Counted from the stretch's first letter, positions 18,661 to 27,460 are shown. The stretch: 64,000 nt of DNA from Pleomorphomonas sp. JP5 (GCF_023721815.1 NZ_JAMDLI010000022.1:372001-436000); one strand, 5' to 3'. A program made the numbers and translations. Notes: generated from the letters alone by a model not told the origin.

Positions 18661-19899
18661 TCAGAGGCCGCTGTTCTCGGCGGCGGTCTTCAGCGCATCC
18701 TCGGGGCTCGACTGGCCGAGCAGGGCTTCCTGGATCGCCTGCTGAAGGGCGACGGAGATCTCCTGATACTTCGGCGTGGTCGGGCGCGGATACATGACCG
18801 CGAGGCCGGTCTTGGCGGCGGCGATCAGCTCTTCCTGGCCCTCGGTGACGGCCGGATCCTCGTAGGAGGAGGCCCAGATCGGCAAGCTGAGCTTGGCATA
18901 GGCATTCTGCGTCGCCTGCGAAGTCATGAAGACGACGTACTTCCACGCTTCGTCCTGATGCTTGCTGACCGTGGTGACGCCAAGGCCCATCGAACCGTTG
19001 ACGGCCGATGCCTCGCTTTTGCCGGCAACGCCCGGCGCCGGCACGACGCCGGCCTTGCCGGCGACCTTCGAGTCCTTCGGGTCGTTGGCCATGTTGTACA
19101 TGTAGGTCCAGTTCAGGGCGAAGGCGGCGTCGCCGTTCTCGAACACCTTGCGGACGTCTTCCTCCAAGAACTCCTTGGAGTTCGGGTTGGTGATCCCGGA
19201 GGTGTAGCTGTCAACCATGTACTTCAGGGCGTCGAGGCCACCACCCGACTGGAAGGCAGGCTTGCCATCCTTCAGGAAGTCGCCACCGAAGGCGCTGACC
19301 AGCGTGGTGTAGTCGCAGATGGCGGCTTCCGCCTGTGCCCAGCTCCAGGCGATCGGCGAAGCGAGAATGCCCTTGTCCTTGATGATCTTGGCATCGGCGG
19401 CCAGTTCTTCCCAGGTCTTGGGCGGGTTGGCGATGCCGGCCTTCTCGAGGATTTCCTTGTTGTAGAAGAGATACTTGGTATCGAGAATCCAGGGCATGCC
19501 GTAGAACTTGCCGTCATACTTGACGGTGGTCCAGGCGCCCGGCAGCACGCCGGCCTTCATCTCGTCGGTGATCTTGGAGGTAACGTCGACGAGGACGTTG
19601 TTGGCGGCGAACTCGGCCGGCCAGATCACGTCGAACAGAACGACGTCGTACGCGTTGCCGGCGCCCTGGGCCAGCACGGTCTTGTCGTGCAGGCCTTCAT
19701 AGGGCACGAACTCGAGATTGACCTTGATGTCGGGGTTGGCCTTGGTGAAGGCCTCGGTCATGGCGCGGACATCGGCCTCGCTATAGGCGGCCTGGGCCAT
19801 GAAGAGCGCGTTGATCTGGGTCTCGGCGAAAGCCGGAAGGGAAAGCGGCGCCGTCAAAAGCGTCGCGGAGAGGAGTGTCCTGCCGAAAAACCTGTTCAT
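18661..19899 (-). CDS. Sugar ABC transporter substrate-binding protein
   Basis: 412 residues with a signal peptide (MNRFFGRTLLSATLLTAPLSL, cleavage AFA-ET). Family 1 extracellular solute-binding protein: FMAQAAYSEADVRAMTEAF, WPAEFAANNVLVDVT, GMPWILDTKYLFYNKEIL and ALNWTYMYN are typical of CUT1 binding proteins. ATG 19899 has an AGGGAG site, so upstream in-frame codons (to 20007) are excluded. First gene of the leftward sugar operon. Ligand unknown; the SIS/PfkB genes point to an amino or modified sugar. Confidence 0.92.
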   Translation of the reverse strand: MNRFFGRTLLSATLLTAPLSLPAFAETQINALFMAQAAYSEADVRAMTEAFTKANPDIKVNLEFVPYEGLHDKTVLAQGAGNAYDVVLFDVIWPAEFAANNVLVDVTSKITDEMKAGVLPGAWTTVKYDGKFYGMPWILDTKYLFYNKEILEKAGIANPPKTWEELAADAKIIKDKGILASPIAWSWAQAEAAICDYTTLVSAFGGDFLKDGKPAFQSGGGLDALKYMVDSYTSGITNPNSKEFLEEDVRKVFENGDAAFALNWTYMYNMANDPKDSKVAGKAGVVPAPGVAGKSEASAVNGSMGLGVTTVSKHQDEAWKYVVFMTSQATQNAYAKLSLPIWASSYEDPAVTEGQEELIAAAKTGLAVMYPRPTTPKYQEISVALQQAIQEALLGQSSPEDALKTAAENSGL

Positions 19900-20053
19900 T
19901 GTGGGCTCCCTTTGGTCGGTGACTACGCGGAAGGGATCGGGGCAGCACAGGGCCGCCACGATCGGTCGTCTGGTGGCCCGAAGGCCTCTGGCTTGGAGCG
20001 TCGTCACGCCTTTCGAGCGGACTAGCGTTCCCCGGAACTCTGCGGTTCCTTAT

Positions 20054-20074
20054 TAAGTCAAATTGCTTGACTTA
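20054..20074. promoter_or_regulatory. Palindromic operator, likely for the ROK repressor
   Basis: A perfect inverted repeat, TAAGTCAA (20054-20061) and TTGACTTA (20067-20074) around a 5-base spacer. It lies between the divergent binding-protein start (19899) and the ROK repressor start (20105), in an AT-richer patch. It is the obvious candidate site for the ROK protein to control both itself and the sugar operon. Confidence 0.6.
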
Positions 20075-20104
20075 TTCGTGGGCGAAATATCAACTGCTGT
20101 CAAG

Positions 20105-21325
20105 ATGGATTTGGGCATGAACGAACAGCGGCCGATCCGCGCCAAAAGCGGCGCCAATATCGAAGGGACCAGCGCTCACAACCGGCGCGTCATCATCGAC
20201 GCGCTCCGGGTGAACGGCGCCTTGTCACGCGCCGACCTTGCTCGTGCCACGGGCCTGACCAAACAGGCCGTATCCAATCTCGTTGAAACGCTGGAGGGCG
20301 AAGGCCTCGTTGCTTCCGAGGAACTGGTGCGCAAGGGGCGAGGGCAACCGTCGACACCTTATCGGCTCGTGGCCGACGGAGCCTATTCCATCGGCCTTCA
20401 GATCGACCGCCACGTCAGTCGAGCCGTCGTTGTGGATCTTGTCGGCAATATTCTGGCTCGCGCCACCGCCAAGGTGCCGCCGCGGGCGCCGGAGGAGGGC
20501 GTTGAGGTCCTGCTCGATCTGCTCGCCGAGGTGAGGGGCACGTTTTCTGCCGGGCGACCGGAGGCCGAGGCGCGCATCGCCGGCATCGGCGTTGCCATGC
20601 CCGGCCCGTTTGGCGTCGAGATCGCCGACGACAGCCTATGGCTCATGCAGGCCTGGCAGAGCTTTCCATTGGCGGATCGACTGGCAGCCGGCACAGGCCT
20701 CGCCGTCAGCCTGCAGAACGATGCGGCGGCCTGTGCCACCGCCGAGCGCATGATCGGCGCCGCGCACGGACTGGACCACGTTGTCTGCATTTACGTCGGC
20801 TACGGCATCGGTGCCGGGCTGATTCTGGGCGGTGGCCTCTATAGTGGCGCCAACGGCAACGCCGGCGAGATTGGCATGGTGCTGTTCGGCAAGCCGGAGA
20901 ACCTCGTTCCGCTCGAGCACAGCGCGTCCATCGCGTCGCTCTACGCGCTGGTCGGTATCGACCCGGCCGATCCGAAGCAGTTCGACAAGCTGGAAGAGCT
21001 TGTTCTTTCGGGGGATCGACGCGTTGGCGAGTGGATCGAACGGGCAGGGCACGACCTGAGGCTTGCCGTCCACATGGCCGAAACCCTGTTCGACCCGCAG
21101 ACGGTGATCCTGTCGAGCGGTGTTCCCGGCTCGTTGATGCATCGGCTGATTGCCGCGATCGAACCGCTGCGTCCGTCCCTGGTGCCGGTGGCAGGGCGTT
21201 CCGTCCCCCGGCTGCGTCTGGGCATGACCGACCCCTGGGCGGTCGCGATCGGTGCCGCCGCCGACCCCATTCGTCGTGCTTTCGATCCCAGTTTTTCAGC
21301 AATCCTGAAGCGACAGGGAGAATGA
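20105..21325 (+). CDS. ROK family transcriptional repressor
   Basis: 406 residues. An N-terminal winged HTH (residues ~25-80, RADLARATGLTKQAVSNLVETL) is followed by a ROK sugar-kinase-like domain (QNDAAACATAERM; GYGIGAGLILGGGLYSGANG). The usual ROK zinc motif (Cys-x-Cys-Gly-x2-Gly-Cys after GExGH) is absent: here the segment reads GEIGMVLFGKPENLVPLEH. It is therefore a zinc-less ROK regulator. Start is ATG 20105 or 20117; neither has a strong ribosome site. Divergent from the sugar operon it presumably represses, with a palindrome between them. Confidence 0.85.
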   Translation: MDLGMNEQRPIRAKSGANIEGTSAHNRRVIIDALRVNGALSRADLARATGLTKQAVSNLVETLEGEGLVASEELVRKGRGQPSTPYRLVADGAYSIGLQIDRHVSRAVVVDLVGNILARATAKVPPRAPEEGVEVLLDLLAEVRGTFSAGRPEAEARIAGIGVAMPGPFGVEIADDSLWLMQAWQSFPLADRLAAGTGLAVSLQNDAAACATAERMIGAAHGLDHVVCIYVGYGIGAGLILGGGLYSGANGNAGEIGMVLFGKPENLVPLEHSASIASLYALVGIDPADPKQFDKLEELVLSGDRRVGEWIERAGHDLRLAVHMAETLFDPQTVILSSGVPGSLMHRLIAAIEPLRPSLVPVAGRSVPRLRLGMTDPWAVAIGAAADPIRRAFDPSFSAILKRQGE

Positions 21326-21444
21326 TGGTGCGACGAGGCAACAAATTTTCTGACAGAGAATTGTCATTCCCTGCGGTTTGCAGCTAATCTTTCAGCGTCA
21401 TGGGCAAAGAGAAAAACCGGCCCACGCATACCAGGGGAACGACA

Positions 21445-22224
21445 ATGACCAATCGCTTCATTCGCGGGCTTGCCACCGCTGCGCTGCTCGCTGCCTCGGC
21501 GCTTGCCGTACACGCCCAGGAGACGCTGAAGATCGGTACCGAGGGCGCCTATCCGCCCTTCAACTATGTGGACACCGACGGCTCCATCAAGGGATTCGAC
21601 GTCGAGATCGGTCTCGCGCTCTGCGAGAAGATGAAGGTCAAGTGCGAGGTGGTGGCGCAGGATTGGGATGGAATCATCCCGGCGCTGCTTGCCAAGAAAT
21701 ACGACATGATCATCGCCTCGATGTTCATCACCGAGGAGCGCAAGAAGGTCGTCGACTTCACCAAGCCTTATTACAAGGCGGCGATGACCCATGTCGTTCC
21801 CAAGGACAGCGACATCACCGACTTCTCCGACGCGGCGCTGTCGGGCAAGATCATTGGAGCGCAGGCCGGCACCACGCAGGCCGAGTATATCGAGAAGACC
21901 TATCCGAGCGCCACGCTGAAGACCTATCCGACGCAGGACGAGGCCAACCTCGACCTCGCGGCCGGCCGCCTCGACCTGCAGGTCGGTGACTTCCTGCCGA
22001 TGTTCGACTGGGTCGGCAAGGACGCCGGCGCCTGCTGCAAGCTGGCCGGAGAGCCGATTACCGATCCCGCCTTCGTCGGTGAAGGCGTCGGCATCGCCGT
22101 CCGCAAGGAGGATGGCGCCCTCAAGGAGGCTATCAACAAGGCCATCGACGAAGTGGTTGCCGATGGCACCTACAAGACGATCAACGACAAGTATTTCAAG
22201 ATCAACCTCTACTCGCTGAAGTAA
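21445..22224 (+). CDS. Polar amino acid ABC transporter substrate-binding protein
   Basis: 259 residues with a signal peptide (cleavage near VHAQ-E). SBP_bac_3 fold: LKIGTEGAYPPFNYVDTDG, GFDVEIGLALCEKMKVKCE, IIASMFITEERKKVVDFTKPYY, and late FVGEGVGIAVRKED. Closest to lysine/arginine/ornithine/histidine binding proteins. ATG 21445 has a GGGGA site. First gene of a rightward operon with a dimethylargininase-type enzyme, so the ligand is probably arginine-like. A second binding protein lies two genes on. Confidence 0.92.
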   Translation: MTNRFIRGLATAALLAASALAVHAQETLKIGTEGAYPPFNYVDTDGSIKGFDVEIGLALCEKMKVKCEVVAQDWDGIIPALLAKKYDMIIASMFITEERKKVVDFTKPYYKAAMTHVVPKDSDITDFSDAALSGKIIGAQAGTTQAEYIEKTYPSATLKTYPTQDEANLDLAAGRLDLQVGDFLPMFDWVGKDAGACCKLAGEPITDPAFVGEGVGIAVRKEDGALKEAINKAIDEVVADGTYKTINDKYFKINLYSLK

Positions 22225-22233
22225 GGCATCGGG

Positions 22234-22291
22234 GACGGCTTTACCGTCGTCTCCGTCAGTTCCGTGGCCGGCCGGACGCAGGTTCGGCCGG
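22234..22291 (+). terminator. Tandem hairpins after the first amino-acid-binding-protein gene
   Basis: Two stem-loops follow the stop: GACGG/CCGTC (22234-22248) and CCGGCCG/CGGCCGG (22268-22291, 10-base loop). No T-run follows. They probably protect or attenuate the transcript between the binding protein and the downstream enzyme gene. Confidence 0.5.
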
Positions 22292-22384
22292 TATCCGTCT
22301 TCTCACGAAGGACAATGCCCCTTACGGTTGTTGCACCTTGACGGATGGTTCGTCTATGACAGCGCTTTCCATCAAGGTGTCAGA

Positions 22385-23179
22385 ATGGCCAGCACTCTTC
22401 CCGTCTATCGTTTCGATTCCTTCATCGTCCGCACGCCGTCCTCTTCTGTGGTGAACGGCCTCCGCGCCGATGATCGCGGCAATCCCACCTATGCAGGCGT
22501 TCTCGCCGAGCATGCGGCCTACATTCACGCGGTGAGTCAGGCCGGTGTCGAAGTGACTGTGCTGCCGCCGCTCGAAGCCTTCCCCGACTCGATCTTTGTC
22601 GAAGATCCCGCGCTGGTGTTCCCGGAGGGCGCCATCCTGCTGAGGCCTGGCGCTCCGACCCGTGCCGGAGAGACGGCCGAAATCGCGCCGGTGTTGAAGC
22701 GGATGTTTTCGACCGTACTCGATTTGCCGCGCGGCTTTGCCGATGGTGGCGACGTGCTGACGACGCAGAAAAGCGTCATGATCGGCCTGTCCGCCCGCAC
22801 GAACCGTGAAGGCGCCGAGGCGCTGATCGAATGCTTGGCCCAGCTCGGTCGCAAGGGCGAGATCGTCGAGACGCCCAAGGACGTTCTGCATTTCAAGACC
22901 GATTGCTCGCTCCTTGACGAGGAGACGGTGCTGACCACCGCGCGTCTCGAGCGCTCGGGCGTGTTCAAAGGGTTCAAGACGCTTCTGGTCCCCGAAGGCG
23001 AGGAGGCGGCCGCCAACGCGCTGCGCGTCAATGACGTCGTGTTCGTCGGGTCCGACTATCCGCGCACCATCGAGCTTCTGGCCGCCAATGGCTATAAGGT
23101 GGTTCCGCTCAAGACCACGGAGATCGGCAAGATCGATGCCGGTCTCTCGTGCATGTCGCTGCGCTGGCGGCGGGGCTAA
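22385..23179 (+). CDS. Dimethylargininase (NG,NG-dimethylarginine dimethylaminohydrolase family)
   Basis: 264 residues. Amidinotransferase-fold hydrolase: FPDSIFVEDPALVFPEGAIL, GFADGGDVL, catalytic His169 in LHFKTDCS, and the nucleophile Cys256 near the C-terminus in GLSCMSLRW, as in the Pseudomonas enzyme (His162/Cys249). It converts mono- or dimethyl-arginine to citrulline plus methylamine or dimethylamine. AAGGTG ribosome site before ATG 22385. It lies between two substrate-binding-protein genes of one importer operon, implying that the imported ligand is its substrate. A plain arginine deiminase is less likely given the length. Confidence 0.85.
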   Translation: MASTLPVYRFDSFIVRTPSSSVVNGLRADDRGNPTYAGVLAEHAAYIHAVSQAGVEVTVLPPLEAFPDSIFVEDPALVFPEGAILLRPGAPTRAGETAEIAPVLKRMFSTVLDLPRGFADGGDVLTTQKSVMIGLSARTNREGAEALIECLAQLGRKGEIVETPKDVLHFKTDCSLLDEETVLTTARLERSGVFKGFKTLLVPEGEEAAANALRVNDVVFVGSDYPRTIELLAANGYKVVPLKTTEIGKIDAGLSCMSLRWRRG

Positions 23180-23230
23180 GGCGGGGGCATAGCCCAAGCA
23201 TTTGTGTCGAAGAAAAGGGGAACGTCTCCA

Positions 23231-24031
23231 ATGTCCAATATCGTTGTGAAAACGGCGCTGGCGCTTGCCGTCGTCTCGTCCGTGGCTCTGCCGGCTTTCG
23301 CCGAGGATGTGATCAGGATCGGCATGACGCCGGAGCCCTATCTGCCGTTCGGTCAGGTCAACGCCGCCGGCGAGTGGGAAGGCATCGAGGCCGATATCAC
23401 CCATGCCCTCTGCGAGCGCATGAAGGTGAAGTGCGAGATCTCCGCCATGGCCTTCGACGGCCTGCTGCCGGCCCTCAAGGAGAACAAGCTCGACGTGGCC
23501 GTCGGCGCCTTCTCGATCACCGACGAACGTCGCGAGACGGTTGATTTCAGCGCCTCCTACTACACCGAGGGCACCTCGCTGGTCGGTCCGAAGTCGGAAG
23601 AGGTCACCATCGGGACGGTCGACGCCCCCGATGGCAGCAAGATCCTCGACCCCAAGGCCTTCGAGGGCAAGATCCTGGGCGTGCAGGCTTCGACCGTGCA
23701 GCACCAGTATGTGCTCAAGTACTATCCTGAAGTTGAAGTGAAGGCCTACGATACCGCCGATAACTCGATGGCCGATCTGGCCGCTGGCCGCATCGATTTC
23801 GTTCTGTCTCCGGACCTTTATCTCCACACCTTCCTGGCCACGCCGCAGGGCGCTGAGTTCGACATCAAGGCTGCCGCGCCCGACAACAAGACGCTCGGTG
23901 AGGGCGTCGGTTATGTGGTCAAGAAGGGCGATGCGGCCACTCTGAAGAAGGTCGATGACGCGCTCGCTTCGATCAAGGCCGATGGCACGCTCGACAAGAG
24001 CATTGCCCATTGGGTCGACGGCGCGAAATAA
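23231..24031 (+). CDS. Polar amino acid ABC transporter substrate-binding protein
   Basis: 266 residues, signal peptide (cleavage ALPAFA-ED). SBP_bac_3 fold: IRIGMTPEPYLPFGQVNAAG, GIEADITHALCERMKVKCE, AVGAFSITDERRETVDFSASYY. The pocket region differs from its neighbour at 21445, so the two probably bind different ligands and share one permease pair. ATG 23231 follows AAGGGGA. A terminator-like hairpin separates it from the permease genes. Confidence 0.92.
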   Translation: MSNIVVKTALALAVVSSVALPAFAEDVIRIGMTPEPYLPFGQVNAAGEWEGIEADITHALCERMKVKCEISAMAFDGLLPALKENKLDVAVGAFSITDERRETVDFSASYYTEGTSLVGPKSEEVTIGTVDAPDGSKILDPKAFEGKILGVQASTVQHQYVLKYYPEVEVKAYDTADNSMADLAAGRIDFVLSPDLYLHTFLATPQGAEFDIKAAAPDNKTLGEGVGYVVKKGDAATLKKVDDALASIKADGTLDKSIAHWVDGAK

Positions 24032-24047
24032 GCTCCGACCTCAGCTG

Positions 24048-24085
24048 CCGCCGGCTCCCATAGAGGCCGGCGGTGGTTTTTCTTT
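24048..24085 (+). terminator. Rho-independent terminator/attenuator before the permease genes
   Basis: A perfect 8-bp stem CCGCCGGC/GCCGGCGG with a 10-base loop is followed by TGGTTTTTCTTT, the classic intrinsic-terminator form. As the permease genes continue on the same strand, it most likely gives partial termination so that binding protein exceeds permease. Confidence 0.75.
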
Positions 24086-24097
24086 CCGGATGGCGCG

Positions 24098-24811
24098 ATG
24101 GACGGAACTCTTTCACTGCTCAGCTGGGGCGACACGGGCTGGAGCGACGATCTCTTCTGGGGCATCGTCACTACGCTCAAGGTGTCGATATCGGCCTACC
24201 TGATCGCCCTGGTGTTCGGCGCGGTCTGCGCCGTCGGCAAACAATCGTCCTGGCGCGCCGTTCGCTTTATTGCCGGCGTCTACACCACGGTGGTGCGGGC
24301 ACTGCCGGAACTCCTCGTCATCCTGCTGCTCTACTTCTCCATCGCGTCGGGCATCGAGCGGCTGGTAAAAGGCTTCGGCCTGGCTGGCGACAACTTCCAG
24401 GTCAGTCCGTTCTGGGCGGCGGTGGTCGCGCTGGCCTTCGTGTCCGGCGCCTTCATGGCCGAGGTGCTGCGCGCCGCCTATCTCGCCGTTCCCGTGGGAC
24501 AGATCGAGGCGGGGCTGGCGCTCGGCATGCATCGCGGGCTCATTCTCGTCCGCATCGTTGCGCCGCAGATGATCCGTCACGCCATTCCCGGCATGGGTAA
24601 CCTGTGGCTGGAGATGACCAAGGAGAGCGCCATCATCTCGGTCCTCGGCGCCTTCAACGACCTTCTCTACGTGGGGTATCGGGCGGCGGCCGGCACGCGG
24701 CAGTATATCTTCTTCTACGGAATCACCGCCGTGCTGTTCCTCATGATCACGGCGGTGTCCGTCTGGGCGATCTCCCGTATCGAGCGGCGTTTCTCGCGAG
24801 GGTACCGCTGA
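24098..24811 (+). CDS. Polar amino acid ABC transporter permease
   Basis: 237 residues, HisQ/HisM type. It has an N-terminal helix region WGIVTTLKVSISAYLIALVFG, conserved VRALPELLVILLLYFSI, and the EAA loop VGQIEAGLALGMHRGLILVRIVAPQM (positions ~130-155). Its stop shares a base with the start of the next permease (TGATG). The operon has no ATPase gene of its own. Confidence 0.92.
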   Translation: MDGTLSLLSWGDTGWSDDLFWGIVTTLKVSISAYLIALVFGAVCAVGKQSSWRAVRFIAGVYTTVVRALPELLVILLLYFSIASGIERLVKGFGLAGDNFQVSPFWAAVVALAFVSGAFMAEVLRAAYLAVPVGQIEAGLALGMHRGLILVRIVAPQMIRHAIPGMGNLWLEMTKESAIISVLGAFNDLLYVGYRAAAGTRQYIFFYGITAVLFLMITAVSVWAISRIERRFSRGYR

Positions 24812-25524
24812 TGGACGCCCTTGCTCACGTCGTTTCGTTTCTGCCGCCGCTCATTGGAGCCATGCCGCTCACGCTGTTCCTGACGGTGACCGGCGTCGTC
24901 TTCGGGCTGCTGATGGGCACGCTCATCGCGGTGGCCATGGTCTACGGCAGGCGTACGTCCGCCTGGCCGGCCAAGGCGTTCACCTTCGCCTTTCGCGGCA
25001 CGCCACTTCTGGTTCAGCTCTATCTGATCTATTACGGGCTGGGGCAGGTGCTGCCGGGCACCTTCATCCGCCATTCCTTCCTGTGGCCCTATCTGCGCGA
25101 CGGTCTCTGGTACGCCGTGTTCGCGCTGTCGCTCAATCAGGCCGCCTACAATGCCGAAGTGATCCGGGGCGCCATCCTCGCCGTGCCCAAGGGACAGATC
25201 GAAGCGGCGGTTGCCGTTGGCATGCGCCCCTTCACGATTCTGAGGCGCATCACGCTGCCGCAGGCCCTGCGGCTCTGCCTACCTGTGCTGACCTCCGACG
25301 TCATCATTCTCCTGAAGTCGACGTCGCTCGCTTCGACCATCACCATCATGGAGATGATGGGTACGGCGCGCATGCTGCAGCGCCAGTCGCTCCTGATCTT
25401 CGAGCCGCTGATCGCCGCCGGTCTTCTGTACTTCGCCGTGGTCGTGGTGCTGACGCGCGTCATGGCCGAGGTCGAACGCCGGATGACGCTCTATCGCCAG
25501 CCGGCGCGGCCGCAGCAGGGTTAG
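24811..25524 (+). CDS. Polar amino acid ABC transporter permease
   Basis: 237 residues, partner of the preceding permease. FAFRGTPLLVQLYLIYYGLG and the EAA loop PKGQIEAAVAVGMRPFTILRRITLPQAL are diagnostic of HisM-type subunits, and late TSLASTITIMEMMGTARML matches the family. It overlaps the previous stop by one base; a longer upstream frame is not used. It is followed after 4 bases by an amidohydrolase gene. Confidence 0.92.
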   Translation: MDALAHVVSFLPPLIGAMPLTLFLTVTGVVFGLLMGTLIAVAMVYGRRTSAWPAKAFTFAFRGTPLLVQLYLIYYGLGQVLPGTFIRHSFLWPYLRDGLWYAVFALSLNQAAYNAEVIRGAILAVPKGQIEAAVAVGMRPFTILRRITLPQALRLCLPVLTSDVIILLKSTSLASTITIMEMMGTARMLQRQSLLIFEPLIAAGLLYFAVVVVLTRVMAEVERRMTLYRQPARPQQG

Positions 25525-25528
25525 CATC

Positions 25529-26677
25529 ATGGACGAATCCGTTTTCCAGGCTTTTTTGCCGGAGCTCGTCGATATTCGCCGCCGTCTGCACCAGATGCCG
25601 GAGACCGGATACGAGGAGAGACAGACCTCGGCTCTCGTCGCCGACCTGCTGGAGGGCTGGGGGCTGACCGTGACGCGGGGGTTTGCCGCCACGGGGTTCG
25701 TGGCGACGCTCGACCGGGGCGGCGATAGGGCGATCGGCCTCAGGGCCGACATGGACGGCCTGCCAATCGTCGAGGAGACGGGAGCGGCCTACGCGAGCCG
25801 TATGCCGGGCATGATGCATGCCTGTGGTCACGACGGCCATACGACGATGTTGATCGGCGCCGCCTTCCGCCTGCTTCATGACGACGACTTTCGGGGAAAG
25901 GCGCATTTCATCTTCCAGCCGGCCGAAGAGACCGCCGGTGGCGCTGCGCGCATGATGGAGGAGGGGCTGTTCGAACGCTTCCCCTGTGACGCCGTGTTTG
26001 CGCTTCACAATTATCCGGGCCTTGCCGCAGGTCGGTTCTCGGCTCGTCCTGGCGCCATGATGGCGGCGATCGACGCGGCGACGCTGACGGTGCGCGGAAC
26101 CGGTGGGCATGGCGCCCGCCCGGAAGACACTGTCGATCCGATCGTGACGGCTGCAAGCATCGTCATGGCGCTGCAAACGGCGGTGTCGCGCAACGTGCCT
26201 CCGCAGGAAGCCGGCGTCATCACCGTCGGTGCTTTCCATGCCGGTTCGGCTTGCAACGTGATCCCCGACGAGGCGGTGCTGGAGATCAGTTTGCGCGCCA
26301 CGGATCCGGTTGTGCGATCCCGGCTTTGCCGGCGGTTCGAGGAGATTGCTCGTCTTCAGGCCGAGAGCTTTGGTGCCGAGGTGAGTATCGACTGGCAGGT
26401 CGGGTACCCGGTTACCATGAATGACGCCGCTGCGATCGATCTCGCCACTTCGGTCATCCGAGATGTTTTTGGAGAGGACGCCTTCGAGCCGCTCGATCGG
26501 CCGATGATGGGCAGCGAGGATTTCGCCTTCATGCTGGAGAAGGTGAAAGGCGCCTATCTGTTCATCGGAAACGGCGATAGCGCGGGGCTGCACAACAGCC
26601 GGTACGACTTCAACGACATGCTTCTCGAACGCGGTCCCGTCTTCCTTCATGCGCTGGCCCGGCGCTTTTTCGCCTGA
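25529..26677 (+). CDS. M20 family amidohydrolase (hippurate hydrolase-like)
   Basis: 382 residues, M20D amidohydrolase. Metal ligands are visible in MHACGHDGHT (Cys-Gly-His), FQPAEETAGG (Glu-Glu) and MGSEDFAFML; residues ~180-290 form the lid/dimer domain (GTGGHGARPEDTVDPI). Such enzymes hydrolyse N-acyl amino acids or related amides. It sits 4 bases after the permease gene, so in the same operon as the arginine-type importer and dimethylargininase. It may deacylate the imported compound. Exact substrate unknown. Confidence 0.9.
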   Translation: MDESVFQAFLPELVDIRRRLHQMPETGYEERQTSALVADLLEGWGLTVTRGFAATGFVATLDRGGDRAIGLRADMDGLPIVEETGAAYASRMPGMMHACGHDGHTTMLIGAAFRLLHDDDFRGKAHFIFQPAEETAGGAARMMEEGLFERFPCDAVFALHNYPGLAAGRFSARPGAMMAAIDAATLTVRGTGGHGARPEDTVDPIVTAASIVMALQTAVSRNVPPQEAGVITVGAFHAGSACNVIPDEAVLEISLRATDPVVRSRLCRRFEEIARLQAESFGAEVSIDWQVGYPVTMNDAAAIDLATSVIRDVFGEDAFEPLDRPMMGSEDFAFMLEKVKGAYLFIGNGDSAGLHNSRYDFNDMLLERGPVFLHALARRFFA

Positions 26678-26679
26678 CC

Positions 26680-27228
26680 TTATCTCAGAAGGGCGATCAG
26701 TTCGTCGGTTGTGCCGGTTTCCGCGATCCACGGAAAGGTGAGTTCGACACTGCGCCGATGCGCCTCAGGATTGGCGTCGGCCATGGCGTCGACGGGCAGC
26801 GCGACATTGTATCCGAGCTCATGGGCGAAGCGAGCTGTCGACTCAACGCCCCGGCTTGTGGCAATGCCGCAAACGACGACATCGGTTACCCCGAGCTCGC
26901 GTAGACGGTCGTCGAGGCTGGTACCCGTGAAGGCGCCCCAGGTCCTCTTGCTGATGCGGATGTCGTTCGGCGCTTGGCCGAGTTCGGGGAGGAGTTCGGC
27001 CCAATCGGACGGCCGATCGCCATTCGGCTTCCTGTCGGTCCGGCCCGGAGCGCCACCGAGAACGTTGACCAGAACAACCGGCCGTCCAAGAGCACGAAAT
27101 GTCTCGACCAAGTGGACGGCATTGCCGATTGCCTGGCGCGCCAGATCTTGCGGTGGTAGAGCGACAATGCCTTTCTGTAGATCGATGACAACAAGAGCGC
27201 TGCGAGCGTCGATAGTTGTAAATGACAT
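26680..27228 (-). CDS. Isochorismatase-family cysteine hydrolase
   Basis: 182 residues. The catalytic triad of the family is visible: Asp in ALVVIDLQKG, Lys in RISKRTWGAF, Cys in DVVVCGIATSRGVEST. Members hydrolyse nicotinamide, N-carbamoyl compounds, ureido acids or isochorismate. It converges on the amidohydrolase gene with a 2-base gap, so it is separately transcribed. An in-frame TTG at 27249 is possible, but ATG 27228 fits the family length. Confidence 0.85.
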   Translation of the reverse strand: MSFTTIDARSALVVIDLQKGIVALPPQDLARQAIGNAVHLVETFRALGRPVVLVNVLGGAPGRTDRKPNGDRPSDWAELLPELGQAPNDIRISKRTWGAFTGTSLDDRLRELGVTDVVVCGIATSRGVESTARFAHELGYNVALPVDAMADANPEAHRRSVELTFPWIAETGTTDELIALLR

Positions 27229-27460
27229 GGTTGTCGTTGCTCTCTGCAATTGAGTTTGACGAAAAGGACAGTGTAAGGGTAATTGCGGCGCGTCGATGAC
27301 CGGCCTGTGAGATGACGAATATGCCCCACCCCATACGAAAAGCGCATGGGGGGCTTCCCTGGTATTCTCGTTTCTCTACTGACTGGAAACTTTTCGACGA
27401 TAATCTAGTTAATTGGGATTGAGTCGGTGACGACTCGCCTGCATTCGCTGTTGGGATATC

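Noticed and set aside
22322-24010. 562-codon leftward open frame
   Set aside because: Antisense to the dimethylargininase and binding-protein genes, with no domain of its own.
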